Under the pieces are notes generated by a model that had not been told where the DNA came from, did not search any database, and saw nothing but the letters and a program-made list of their open reading frames with translations. Below, in pieces: positions 1 through 6,473 of a stretch of DNA of 7,646 bases (position 1 is the stretch's first letter; every line of letters begins with the position of its first letter). Both the position numbers and the translations under genes were made by a program. The stretch spans positions 1 to 7,646 of the forward strand of contig JAISBK010000010.1 of NCBI GenBank assembly GCA_031266255.1, in the 5' to 3' direction. This DNA comes from Treponema sp. GTDB lineage: Bacteria; Spirochaetota; Spirochaetia; Treponematales; Breznakiellaceae.

Positions 1-729
1 GGCCACTTGCAAGGCCCCGTCACTTTCCCGACTTACCAGGGTAATCCCATCAGGTTCTCGGTAGGCATCTATCTCAATATCCCAATAGGCGTTTCCCTCG
101 GCGGGAACCGTCCATACCATAGAACCTTTCTTGCCTTGGCCCGGATAGCTTACGTCAAAATCGGTAATCCAATAGTAATCCCCCCGCTGCTGACCACTGA
201 GGGGAAGTTCACGTTCCTTGCGGCTGCCCTGCCACACCAAGGCATCGGTACGCAGGGCAGCCACCCGTTGGTCGGTATAATCCTGCAATGTCGTGGTGAG
301 GGAGAGACTATCCCGTAAATCCAGGAGTTTGTATTCCCCATTGGTGTCCCTCAGGTAAATACCTTCCTGCCGAACTACACAGGTCATCCCCTCAACGGTA
401 AACTCCCCCTGGAGCGTACCCTCCCCCGTAATCCCTATACCGGTACGGGCCACCGCACCGCTGAGGAGGTCTCCCACCTCAATCCATATTCCGTCCGCAT
501 CGGTGGTACGGATCCGCCGTTGGTAACGCTCTCCTATAATGGTGTGGTCGGGCTTTTTTGCCAGAGCCAACGCTAATCCGCTAATCGCCGTCAGGGGATG
601 CTGATCAGCCGCATCCCTGCCCGCAAGATCCCCATGACCGAATCCTTCACCCCCATGAGTCAGCCCATAGAGATTAAGCTGTCCTATCACCTGGGCTACC
701 TCGTGGAGTTTCACGACAATCTGGTTCAT
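1..729 (-). CDS. Tail-fibre-like phage protein, partial (C-terminus beyond left edge)
   Basis: An open frame runs on the minus strand from ATG at 729-727 to the first base of the window, 243 codons with no stop, so the C-terminus is missing. Near the N-terminus (residues 37-52) is GRDAADQHPLTAISGL. The GRDA..QHP..AI-GL pattern recurs in phage tail fibres and other host-recognition proteins. Downstream are beta-rich, aromatic stretches such as WIEVGDLLSG (82-91) and DYYWITDFDVSYPGQGKKG (184-202), fitting a fibre shaft or receptor-binding module. The start overlaps the stop of the 41-codon ORF upstream (ATGA, 729-726). A purine-rich GGGGGAGG lies upstream but about 16 bases away, so translational coupling is likely. 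It is transcribed away from the lysis and packaging genes. Role as host-recognition protein is inferred from the motif and context; a baseplate-associated protein is the alternative. Confidence 0.72.
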   Translation of the reverse strand, partial: MNQIVVKLHEVAQVIGQLNLYGLTHGGEGFGHGDLAGRDAADQHPLTAISGLALALAKKPDHTIIGERYQRRIRTTDADGIWIEVGDLLSGAVARTGIGITGEGTLQGEFTVEGMTCVVRQEGIYLRDTNGEYKLLDLRDSLSLTTTLQDYTDQRVAALRTDALVWQGSRKERELPLSGQQRGDYYWITDFDVSYPGQGKKGSMVWTVPAEGNAYWDIEIDAYREPDGITLVSRESDGALQVA

Positions 730-851
730 TTGGCAGCTATACCGGCCTCCCCCACACGGAAGTCCTGTGGCGTATCGGCTTGTATCCCGCGAAATGCATC
801 ACTAATAGCTTGTAAACCTGCCTCGATACGGTCTATTTCTTCGCTGAACAT
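726..851 (-). CDS. Small phage ORF (41 aa) coupled to the tail-fibre-like gene
   Basis: ATG at 851-849 opens a 41-residue frame ending in TGA at 728-726, whose last bases are shared with the next gene's ATG. An in-frame TGA about 24 bases upstream and no other start codon make this ATG the only choice. AAGGA about eight to nine bases upstream is a good ribosome binding site. The product begins MFSEEIDRIEAGLQAISDAF, predicted helical and amphipathic. I do not recognise a family. A short helical protein directly before a fibre gene could be a small structural or assembly partner, or could serve mainly to load ribosomes onto the fibre gene. The good ribosome site and tight ATGA overlap are the reasons for calling it real. 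Confidence 0.55.
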   Translation of the reverse strand: MFSEEIDRIEAGLQAISDAFRGIQADTPQDFRVGEAGIAAK

Positions 852-954
852 AGGGTATATCCTTTCACCACCTCAACTATACTCAAGGCTGAACGCCCAA
901 TCCCATTAATCCCGATTATTGGAATATCCTCATAGAGTACCGGTATAGTGAGCT
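852..954. promoter_or_regulatory. Divergent intergenic region between fibre module and lysis module
   Basis: This stretch of about 100 bases separates the minus-strand fibre module from the plus-strand lysis, packaging and head module, so promoters for both must lie here or further out. TATAGT hexamers are seen on both strands: 944-949 on plus, and just upstream of the 41-codon ORF on minus. Neither has a convincing -35 at 17 bases, and the plus one sits almost on the amidase ATG. CCAAT (897-901) and ATTGG (918-922) form a short inverted repeat around two AATCCC repeats, possibly an operator. Mu late promoters need the activator C and have poor -35 boxes, so a weak-looking promoter would not be surprising. 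No start site can be fixed by eye. Confidence 0.35.
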
Positions 955-1515
955 ATGGACATTCAACACACCCTTATACCGGTCAATCCCTTTTCCCGTC
1001 CCGGCAAGAAACTGCCCCGCGTGAAGGCCCTGGTGATTCACTGGGTCGCCAACCCCGGCAGTACCGCACCCCAGAATCGGCATTATTTTGCTTCCCTCAA
1101 AGACCAATCCATTAACCATGCTGCGGCTAAGTATGCCTCCGCACATTTTATCGTGGGTATGTTCGGTGAAATCGTGCAGTGTATTCCGGTTCATGAAATG
1201 GCCTATCATGTAGGGGCAAAAACATATCTGCCCTATGCCCTTGATAACTTAGGTCAGTACCCCAATAACTGTTGCGTGGGTATCGAATTGTGCCATCCCC
1301 ATACTGATGGCCGTTTTACTCCTGAAACCCTGACTGCTGCAACAGAACTGTGCAGTATGCTGTGTATACAGCTGGAGCTTAATCCGCTTACGGCGCTTTG
1401 GCGGCATTATGATATTACCGGCAAGGAGTGTCCCCGATGGTTTGTTACCCACCCTGAGGCGTTTGAGGAATTCAAGCAGGCTGTGGTTTCGGCAGTTACG
1501 GTGCTCAAGAGGTAA
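955..1515 (+). CDS. Phage endolysin, N-acetylmuramoyl-L-alanine amidase (Amidase_2 family)
   Basis: A 186-residue zinc amidase that cuts the bond between N-acetylmuramic acid and L-alanine in peptidoglycan. It is a single catalytic domain in the T7-lysozyme/PGRP fold: VIHWVANPGS (27-36) supplies the first zinc histidine H29, HYDITGKECPRWF (151-163) supplies H151, the catalytic-type K157 and the third ligand C159. MAYHVG (82-87) and CVGIELCHP (107-115) match core strands of the family. The spacing resembles the Bacillus CwlA/XlyA group. There is no signal peptide, SAR helix or obvious wall-binding domain, so release to the periplasm should depend on a holin. An in-frame TGA at 949-951 means ATG 955 is the first usable start; only a poor GTGAG lies before it. 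First gene of the plus-strand lysis cassette. Confidence 0.93.
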   Translation: MDIQHTLIPVNPFSRPGKKLPRVKALVIHWVANPGSTAPQNRHYFASLKDQSINHAAAKYASAHFIVGMFGEIVQCIPVHEMAYHVGAKTYLPYALDNLGQYPNNCCVGIELCHPHTDGRFTPETLTAATELCSMLCIQLELNPLTALWRHYDITGKECPRWFVTHPEAFEEFKQAVVSAVTVLKR

Positions 1516-1525
1516 CTCAGAAAAT

Positions 1526-1765
1526 ATGGCAATAAAAATGAAAACCCTATCGAATATCGCAGCCTGGCTGGGGATTACCCTGGTTATCGGGTCGTTTCTG
1601 TTGAATGCCACGGGGTTAACTACTATTAACATGGACGATGCCCTTAAAGCCGGAGGATTTATTAAGGCTGTTTTTCTGCCGGTGGATGCCTCGATATGGA
1701 TTACCAACATTTTTGGCAAGCATGATTCAAGCGGTATCCTATACCGGGATGAGAACAACGCCTAA
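1526..1765 (+). CDS. Small membrane protein, candidate holin
   Basis: A 79-residue protein lying 10 bases after the endolysin stop. It has a basic N-terminus (MAIKMK) and one clear membrane helix at about residues 10-27 (IAAWLGITLVIGSFLL). A less certain hydrophobic stretch follows at 44-63 (GFIKAVFLPVDASIWITNIF), then a charged C-terminal tail (GKHDSSG...YRDENN). Size, hydrophobicity and position between endolysin and spanin-like genes suggest a holin that would open the inner membrane for the amidase. I recognise no named holin family, so this is inferred from context. The open frame extends upstream into the amidase gene (to 1409), but ATG 1526 is chosen because it follows that gene's stop and has GAGG at 1509-1512, although the gap is long. 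ATG 1538 is a possible alternative. Confidence 0.7.
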   Translation: MAIKMKTLSNIAAWLGITLVIGSFLLNATGLTTINMDDALKAGGFIKAVFLPVDASIWITNIFGKHDSSGILYRDENNA

Positions 1766-1768
1766 GGA
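1764..1768 (+). promoter_or_regulatory. Single ribosome binding site serving two start codons
   Basis: AAGGA overlaps the stop codon of the candidate holin (1763-1765). It lies six bases before ATG 1775 and eight bases before GTG 1777. Both gaps are within the usual working range, and no second Shine-Dalgarno sequence is seen, so one site could start both overlapping frames. Confidence 0.6.
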
Positions 1769-1774
1769 TCGGTA

Positions 1775-2260
1775 ATGTGCAAAGCAAACAAACGATTTTT
1801 TGTATACTTGCTGCTCTTGTCTTTAGTGGGTGTGTTACAAGCCCAGGAGAGGGAATCGTGGTATCTGATCTCCGAGAGGGAACTGCAGAGTATAGCAACA
1901 TACAAGACGACATCAGAAACAGAGAAACAGACCTGGCTATTACAGGTACAAAAATTGAAAGTACACGTAGAGCACTTGCAAGTGGAATCGGTGAGCTTGA
2001 ATCAGCACTTACAAGAAGCCAGGGAACTGCAGCGGAGATTGACCGAATTCTCCAAGCAGTACGAAGCCGCGCAGTTGACCCTGCTCTCGTTGAAGCATGG
2101 CGAAATCGCCTCGCTGAACCAAGAGGTAACGGCCAAGACCCAGGAAGCGGCGACCTATAAAAAAATCGCCGGCACTCGCCTTAGGGTCAGTATCGCCCTT
2201 GGTTCGGCATGGCTTATTTTTATCGGTTTCAAACTATGCCGGCTTTTCAAGCTTTTTTAG
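1775..2260 (+). CDS. Exported coiled-coil membrane protein, candidate inner-membrane spanin (Rz-like)
   Basis: A 161-residue protein with a basic N-terminus (MCKANKR) and a hydrophobic segment at 8-23, either a signal peptide ending near LQA/QERE or an uncleaved anchor. A long polar Q/E/K/L-rich region at about 30-130 is predicted coiled coil. A second membrane helix lies at about 137-156 (RVSIALGSAWLIFIGFKLC), followed by a basic end (RLFKLF). Position after endolysin and holin candidate, and the long periplasmic coiled coil, resemble Rz-type inner-membrane spanins. Rz has only the N-terminal helix, so the C-terminal helix is unusual. Frame two bases over encodes a lipoprotein from 1777 to 2160; the C-terminal helix is encoded after that frame stops. 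No sequence family recognised; function is inferred from layout. Confidence 0.72.
   Translation: MCKANKRFFVYLLLLSLVGVLQAQERESWYLISERELQSIATYKTTSETEKQTWLLQVQKLKVHVEHLQVESVSLNQHLQEARELQRRLTEFSKQYEAAQLTLLSLKHGEIASLNQEVTAKTQEAATYKKIAGTRLRVSIALGSAWLIFIGFKLCRLFKLF
1777..2160 (+). CDS. Predicted lipoprotein embedded in the preceding gene, candidate outer-membrane spanin (Rz1-like)
   Basis: GTG at 1777-1779 opens a 127-residue frame lying wholly inside the 1775-2260 gene. The product has a lipoprotein signal: a short basic n-region (K4), hydrophobic ILAALVF, then FSGC with C19 as the expected lipidated residue. F at -3 is not classical but is tolerated in relaxed lipoboxes such as those of spirochaetes. 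The mature part is polar, with a probable helix or coiled coil at about 42-98 and a Gly/Pro-rich end. Lambda Rz1 is likewise a lipoprotein embedded out of frame in Rz, so a spanin role is a reasonable inference. Rz1 is far shorter and proline-rich, whereas this is long and helical. The caution is that T-rich codons of the overlapping signal sequence also make this frame hydrophobic. Confidence 0.6.
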   Translation: MQSKQTIFCILAALVFSGCVTSPGEGIVVSDLREGTAEYSNIQDDIRNRETDLAITGTKIESTRRALASGIGELESALTRSQGTAAEIDRILQAVRSRAVDPALVEAWRNRLAEPRGNGQDPGSGDL

Positions 2261-2267
2261 CGTTATC

Positions 2268-2273
2268 AGGAGG
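2268..2273 (+). promoter_or_regulatory. Ribosome binding site that sets the gp25-like start
   Basis: A perfect AGGAGG lies five bases before GTG 2279. An earlier in-frame GTG at 2273 overlaps this site and so cannot be the start. Confidence 0.75.
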
Positions 2274-2278
2274 TGTTT

Positions 2279-2617
2279 GTGGAAATAGCAAAATTTGTGT
2301 TGACCGCGGTAGGAACCTTCGTATCGGTCATCTCCCTTTCCTTCGCCGTATTCCAATACTGGCGGAAAAAACAGGACGAGAAATTTGACCTGTTCAAACA
2401 AAATATTGATAAAATGATTCAGAAAGAGGAACAGAGTCGTAAAGCATTTGATACGCAGCATGAAAATCGACTGCGTGATTTGGAGAGCACCATGGTTCAA
2501 CGGTTTGAAAACCGTCTGAGCATTATGGAAGGAGAATTGAAGGGGATAAAATCCATCCTCCAATCAATGCAAAACTGGTTTATCAATAACACGTCGGGGG
2601 GAGGAGGAAAAGGATGA
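2279..2617 (+). CDS. Mu gp25-like membrane-anchored coiled-coil protein (DUF2730 type)
   Basis: A 112-residue protein with a single N-terminal membrane helix at about 5-27 (KFVLTAVGTFVSVISLSFAVF) and the WRKK basic stop-transfer sequence. A long charged coiled coil follows at about 32-98, then a Gly-rich end. This architecture and its place before the gp26- and gp27-like genes match the Mu gp25 (DUF2730) group, whose function is not established. GTG 2279 is chosen for its ideal ribosome site. The TGA stop overlaps the next gene's ATG (ATGA, 2614-2617). It could be a third membrane part of the lysis system, since it sits between the spanin-like pair and the packaging genes. The family assignment rests on architecture and position rather than a conserved motif. 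Confidence 0.68.
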   Translation: MEIAKFVLTAVGTFVSVISLSFAVFQYWRKKQDEKFDLFKQNIDKMIQKEEQSRKAFDTQHENRLRDLESTMVQRFENRLSIMEGELKGIKSILQSMQNWFINNTSGGGGKG

Positions 2618-2910
2618 TGACCAATATTTTTCTGCCGCTCCAGCGCATCATCATGTTACAGGGGATAGAACAGGCTGCGGGGCGGGAACTTTCCAACGAG
2701 ATGCTCCAACGCCTGCTTGCGATAAACGGGCACCGCTGCTCTATCGCCGGGGTGAACGAACAGATCAACTGGCTTGAGAATCGTGGGTATGTCAAGGCAA
2801 TCCGCATGGGGGAATCCGGGTTTATTCGGGTACATATCACCCGTCCTGGGATTGAGGTGGCAAGCGGCCTTACCCGTGCCGAGGGCATAGAAGCGCCCCC
2901 GGAGGAATAG
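2614..2910 (+). CDS. Mu gp26-like winged-helix protein (VpaChn25_0724 family)
   Basis: A 98-residue protein with a winged-helix-like pattern. Helices span about 8-37 (QRIIMLQGIEQAAG, ELSNEMLQRLLAI), then GHRCSIAGVNEQINWLENRGYV (39-60) as the likely recognition helix region. A short beta wing follows at 61-76 (KAIRMGESGFIRVHIT), then the conserved-looking end RPGIEVASGLTRAEGIEAPP. The LxxRGxxVAxGxxxxxGIxxP ending is typical of the family found next to the Mu small terminase. Exact function is unknown; DNA binding is plausible. The start overlaps the preceding stop, with AGGAGG at 2602-2607. ATG 2617 is an equally possible start. Confidence 0.78.
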   Translation: MMTNIFLPLQRIIMLQGIEQAAGRELSNEMLQRLLAINGHRCSIAGVNEQINWLENRGYVKAIRMGESGFIRVHITRPGIEVASGLTRAEGIEAPPEE

Positions 2911-2911
2911 C

Positions 2912-3469
2912 ATGGGACAAAAAAGTGCGGTGGACAAGCTGCCTGAGGAACTGCGCATCAAACTGTTAGAGATGCTGCAAGACCCGGCTATTACCCAGGC
3001 GGAAATTGTGGACACCATCAACGCCCAGGCAGGGGAAACGCTTCTATCCCGCAGTTCCATGAACCGCTATGCCCAGCGGATGAAACACTTTGCGGAGAAG
3101 AACCGCCAGGCAAAAGAGATAGCCGATGCCTACCTTGATAAATACGGCACCGATAATCGGGTGAAGCTGGGTAAGGTGGTGAACGAGCAGATACGCCTTG
3201 CGGTATTCGACCTTATCGGGGAGATTGAGGAGATACAGGCGGATCCGGCAACCAAAAAGACAGAAATCGCGGATATGCTGTACAAACTATCCCGGGGCCT
3301 AAAGGAACTGGAGGCTGCGGAAAAACTGAACGCCGAACGCACGGAAAGTATCCGGAAAGCAGCCTTGGTCGAAGCTGCCGAAGCCGTGGAACAAAGCGCC
3401 ACGTCCAACGGCCTTACTACCGAGACGATGGATAACATCAAGAAACAGATATTGGGATTAATGAAATGA
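2912..3469 (+). CDS. Mu gp27-like protein (DUF3486), probable small terminase subunit
   Basis: A 185-residue protein. The N-terminal third carries a helix-turn-helix-like region at about 27-57 (ITQAEIVDTINAQAG...LSRSSMNRYAQRM), followed by long charged helices rich in E, K and A (about 60-155). The pattern 'PEELRxxLxxML.DP..TQAEIVDxIN......LSRSSxNRYAxRM' is characteristic of DUF3486/Mu gp27. This family is taken to be the small terminase that recognises phage DNA for packaging. It starts two bases after the previous stop, with GGAGG at 2901-2905, and its TGA overlaps the ATG of the large terminase (3466-3469), as expected for partners made together. Length is close to that of the Mu protein. 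Confidence 0.88.
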   Translation: MGQKSAVDKLPEELRIKLLEMLQDPAITQAEIVDTINAQAGETLLSRSSMNRYAQRMKHFAEKNRQAKEIADAYLDKYGTDNRVKLGKVVNEQIRLAVFDLIGEIEEIQADPATKKTEIADMLYKLSRGLKELEAAEKLNAERTESIRKAALVEAAEAVEQSATSNGLTTETMDNIKKQILGLMK

Positions 3470-4941
3470 CTGACGACATCCTGCTTGCTTATCAGAAAGC
3501 CTGGATAGAAGACACCGCCACAGTCAAGGTCTGGGAAAAATCCCGACGTATCGGAGCCTCCTACGTCGAGGCCCTCGCCTCCGTACTGGAAGCCGCGAAA
3601 TCAAAAGAAGCCGGGGGTCAGTCATCCTATTACCTTTCCTATTCCAAGGAGATGACCCAGCAGTTCGCCCGGGATTGTGCATTCTGGGCAAAACACCTTA
3701 ACGCCGCGGCTTCAGCGCTTGAGGAAGTTGCCATAAAAGACGAAGACAAGGATATTACCGTCTATCGTCTGCGCTTCGCTTCCGGTTTTGAAATCTGGGG
3801 CTTGCCCTCAACCGCCCGGTCGCTCAGGTCAAAGCAGGGCCGGGTTATCATTGATGAAGCCGCCTTCGTTGATGATTTGGACGAACTCATCAAAGCAGCC
3901 CTAGCCCTGCAAATGTGGGGTGGTTGCATCCGTATTCTGTCCACCCACAATGGCGATGACAATCCCTTTAACGAGCTTGTAAAAGAAATCCGGGAAGGGA
4001 AAAAGCAGTATTCCCTGCACCGTACCACCTTTGACCAAGCCCTGGCGCAGGGCTTATACCCGCGTATCTGCCTGGTCAAAGGCGAAGCATGGTCTAAAGA
4101 GCAACAGGAAACATGGCGGGAAGGCATTATCAGCGATTATGGAGAGGGTGCCGATGAGGAGTTGTTCTGTATCCCGGTTCGCGCCGGAACCCGCTACTTC
4201 CCCTCATCCCTGCTTGAGGCCGTTTCCGACCCCACCGTAGCGGTTATACGCAAAGCCTGTGAGGATAGTTTTACCTTTGAGAAGGAAGAGCAGCGGGTCA
4301 AGGAATTCGACACCTGGCTCAAGGAGGAAGTCCGGGACATCCTCCTTGCCCACAAAAACCCGGTTTACCTAGGAGAGGACTTCGCCCGTTCAGGCGACCT
4401 TACCAGTATCTTCTTTGATGAGCAACTACCCGATGGACGGCTGCTGACCTTTCTGGTACTCGAATTACGCAATGTACCCTTCTCCCAACAATGGCAGGTT
4501 ATCACCTACGTGATGGATACGCTGCCACGGCTGGGCAGCGCCGCCTTCGATTCTCGGGGCAACGGCCAGATGATAGCCGAACTTACCGCCCAGGCGTGGC
4601 CCGGTTCCGTCTACCAGGTGATGATCTCAACCAAGTGGTATGCTGAAACCTTCCCCGGACTCAAGGGCCGCATGGAGGACCGTACCACAAACCTTCCTGC
4701 GGATCCCTTTATTCGGGATGATTTCCGGGTGGTGGGGCTTAAGGCCGGAGTACCCTGTGTGCTTGAGCGAAGCGGCGGCCCCCGGGAGCGGCGGCATGGA
4801 GACGGCGCCATTAGTAAGCTCATGGCATTTTATGCCGCCAAAGAAGACGAAGAGCACGGTTACCAACCTATGACCTATGAATCAGTTACCACCCCAAACC
4901 CCTACCGTCAAGGAGACCCTGACCCATGGAACAACGAGTAA
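3466..4941 (+). CDS. Large terminase subunit (Mu gp28-like), ATPase plus nuclease
   Basis: A 491-residue DNA-packaging motor. The N-terminal ATPase has a divergent Walker A, EKSRRIGASY (24-33), typical of Mu gp28-like enzymes that lack a GKS loop. Walker B with catalytic glutamate is VIIDEAA (127-133), and a coupling motif lies in ILSTHNGDDN (157-166). The C-terminal RNase H-like headful nuclease shows its acidic residues in YLGEDFARSGD (301-311; D305, D311), AAFDSRGNG (359-367; D362) and RRHGDGAIS (442-450; D446). All key positions appear intact. It would work at the portal to drive DNA into the prohead and cut it when full. ATG 3466 overlaps the gp27-like stop. Only a weak GGGA lies upstream, so translation is probably coupled. 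The 3' end overlaps the portal gene by 16 bases. Confidence 0.95.
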   Translation: MTDDILLAYQKAWIEDTATVKVWEKSRRIGASYVEALASVLEAAKSKEAGGQSSYYLSYSKEMTQQFARDCAFWAKHLNAAASALEEVAIKDEDKDITVYRLRFASGFEIWGLPSTARSLRSKQGRVIIDEAAFVDDLDELIKAALALQMWGGCIRILSTHNGDDNPFNELVKEIREGKKQYSLHRTTFDQALAQGLYPRICLVKGEAWSKEQQETWREGIISDYGEGADEELFCIPVRAGTRYFPSSLLEAVSDPTVAVIRKACEDSFTFEKEEQRVKEFDTWLKEEVRDILLAHKNPVYLGEDFARSGDLTSIFFDEQLPDGRLLTFLVLELRNVPFSQQWQVITYVMDTLPRLGSAAFDSRGNGQMIAELTAQAWPGSVYQVMISTKWYAETFPGLKGRMEDRTTNLPADPFIRDDFRVVGLKAGVPCVLERSGGPRERRHGDGAISKLMAFYAAKEDEEHGYQPMTYESVTTPNPYRQGDPDPWNNE

Positions 4942-6473
4942 CTCACCCGGCAAAATTCAAGACCCGGGAACAAGCCTATTCAGTACCCTACACCAATCGC
5001 CACCCCTGGGGTGATTTCTCCCTGCTTCACCGTTTAACCCCCGAATACCTGGCCACTATCCTCTCCAATGTCCGCCGCGGTGAATGTCCTGCAGAATACT
5101 TGGAGTTAGCTCAGGACCTGGAGCTCAAAGACCCCCATTACCGCTCAGTGCTCTCCACCCGTAAGGATGCCATTACCGGCCTTGAAATCAAAGTAGTCCC
5201 CGCAAGTGAAGAGAAACACGATAGGGAATTAGCCGAAGCAGTGGAACGGGATATGGTCAAAAACAGCAGTGCCAAACTGTACACGTTGATTCGAGATATG
5301 CTGGACGCGCTGGCTAAAGGCTTTTCCGTCACTGAAATAATCTGGGATACCGATAAAACCCCCTGGAAACCGAAACAGTATCTCTTCCGCGATCCCCGTT
5401 GGTTCCAGTATGACAAAGAAACCGGCAAAACCCTGATGCTCCGTACCCCCTACGGAATCGACCTTGAACCGCTCCAGCCCTTTCATTTTGTGGTACATGA
5501 GCCACATCTTATCAGCGGAAACCAGATCACCACAGGACTGGCGCTTCCTGCCCTCTATTACGGGATGCTCAAATCCTATGATGTATCCAGTTGGGCAGCC
5601 TTCATTGACCGCTACGGCTACCCTATCCGTATTGGAAAATACGGTAAAAAAGCGACAGAACGGGATATCAGTACCCTCAAAAAGGCAGTAGCCAACATTG
5701 GGCAGGATTTCGGTGCGGTCATTCCTGAAAGTGCCATCCTTGAAATCATCGAATCCAAACATGCAAGTGAAACCGCCAATGTCCATAAAAACCTGGCCGA
5801 TTGGGTAGATAAACAAATAAGCAAGCTGGTCCTGGGGCAGACCATGACCACCGATGAAGGGGCAAGCAAAGCCCAGAGTGAGACCCACGAGAAGGTACGG
5901 GACGATATAGCCGACAGCGACATTCAGCAGGTGATAGAAACCCTGAACCGTGCCCTTACCCTTCCGTATATTATGCTCAATTTTGGAGAGCAGGAAGCCT
6001 ATCCCCAAATCGATCTGTTTAAGCCAGACGAAAAGAACGTGGAACAGATCATCATGGCGCTTGAGAAGCTTGGGCCGCAAGGTCTTACGGCCAAGGCCGA
6101 TGAGGTACGTGCTCTTTTGGGGCTCTCCAATCCCAAACCAGGGGATGAGGTGATAGGGGGCCGCCTGGAACCTACACCCAGTAATGAAACTGGCGATTCG
6201 GGAAAACCCGAGTTGAACGCCGAACAGACCGATGCCTCAGATGAGCTTGATACCTTGCTTGCTGAAAGCAGCAGTGGATACTTCCCTATTTCTGATGACA
6301 TTGCCACGGTACTTGAAAAAGCGGCTGACAAGGCAACGGACTTTGCATCGTTCCGGGAAGAACTTCAAAACCTGGTAACCACCTGGCCTTCAGAGAAGAT
6401 TGCCGAGTGTATCGCCATTGCCACCTTCAAAGCCCGTGCCTTGGGGGATGCGCAGTTCGATAAGGACCCGTAA
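4926..6473 (+). CDS. Portal protein (Mu gp29-like, DUF935)
   Basis: A 515-residue portal, expected to form the ring at the head vertex through which DNA enters and leaves and to dock the terminase. Family features are LTPEYLATILSN (37-48), LELKDPHYRSVLSTRKDAITGL (65-86), KGFSVTEIIWD (131-141), PRWFQYD (157-163), the strongly conserved-looking SWAAFIDRYGYPIRIGKY (222-239), and SKLVLGQTMTTDEGASKAQ (299-317). After about residue 400 comes a variable Pro/Gly/Ser and acidic linker, then a helical C-terminus. Length is normal for the family. ATG 4926 has AAGGAG ten bases upstream and overlaps the terminase gene by 16 bases. The stop TAA shares one base with the gp30-like ATG (TAATG, 6471-6475). Confidence 0.95.
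   Translation: MEQRVTHPAKFKTREQAYSVPYTNRHPWGDFSLLHRLTPEYLATILSNVRRGECPAEYLELAQDLELKDPHYRSVLSTRKDAITGLEIKVVPASEEKHDRELAEAVERDMVKNSSAKLYTLIRDMLDALAKGFSVTEIIWDTDKTPWKPKQYLFRDPRWFQYDKETGKTLMLRTPYGIDLEPLQPFHFVVHEPHLISGNQITTGLALPALYYGMLKSYDVSSWAAFIDRYGYPIRIGKYGKKATERDISTLKKAVANIGQDFGAVIPESAILEIIESKHASETANVHKNLADWVDKQISKLVLGQTMTTDEGASKAQSETHEKVRDDIADSDIQQVIETLNRALTLPYIMLNFGEQEAYPQIDLFKPDEKNVEQIIMALEKLGPQGLTAKADEVRALLGLSNPKPGDEVIGGRLEPTPSNETGDSGKPELNAEQTDASDELDTLLAESSSGYFPISDDIATVLEKAADKATDFASFREELQNLVTTWPSEKIAECIAIATFKARALGDAQFDKDP

Noticed and set aside
598..909. Plus-strand open frame of 103 codons in the left region.
   Set aside because: It lies opposite the fibre-like gene and the 41-codon ORF, which have better starts, coupling and a recognisable motif. 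It has no good ribosome site.
435..948. Perfect 12-bp inverted pair CTATACCGGTAC (435-446) and GTACCGGTATAG (937-948) flanking the 5' part of the fibre module, suggestive of an invertible segment.
   Set aside because: Around one or two such 12-bp pairs are expected by chance in a window this size. The match does not extend beyond 12 bases, known invertase sites are about 26 bp, and no invertase gene is in view.
919..949. TTGGAA and TATAGT as a promoter for the lysis operon.
   Set aside because: The gap is 19 bases and the -10 would lie about five bases from the amidase ATG, leaving no room for a normal leader.
1249..1758. Minus-strand open frame of 169 codons across the amidase and holin candidate.
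   Set aside because: It is antisense to an amidase with all catalytic residues in place and has no recognisable product.
3475..3564. Terminase Walker A without the GK[ST] signature, which might suggest a dead ATPase.
   Set aside because: The SRRIG-type loop is usual for Mu gp28-like terminases, and Walker B and the nuclease residues are intact.
5229..6080. Minus-strand open frame of 283 codons.
   Set aside because: It is antisense to the core of the portal gene, whose family motifs are clear. Long antisense frames are common opposite such codon usage.
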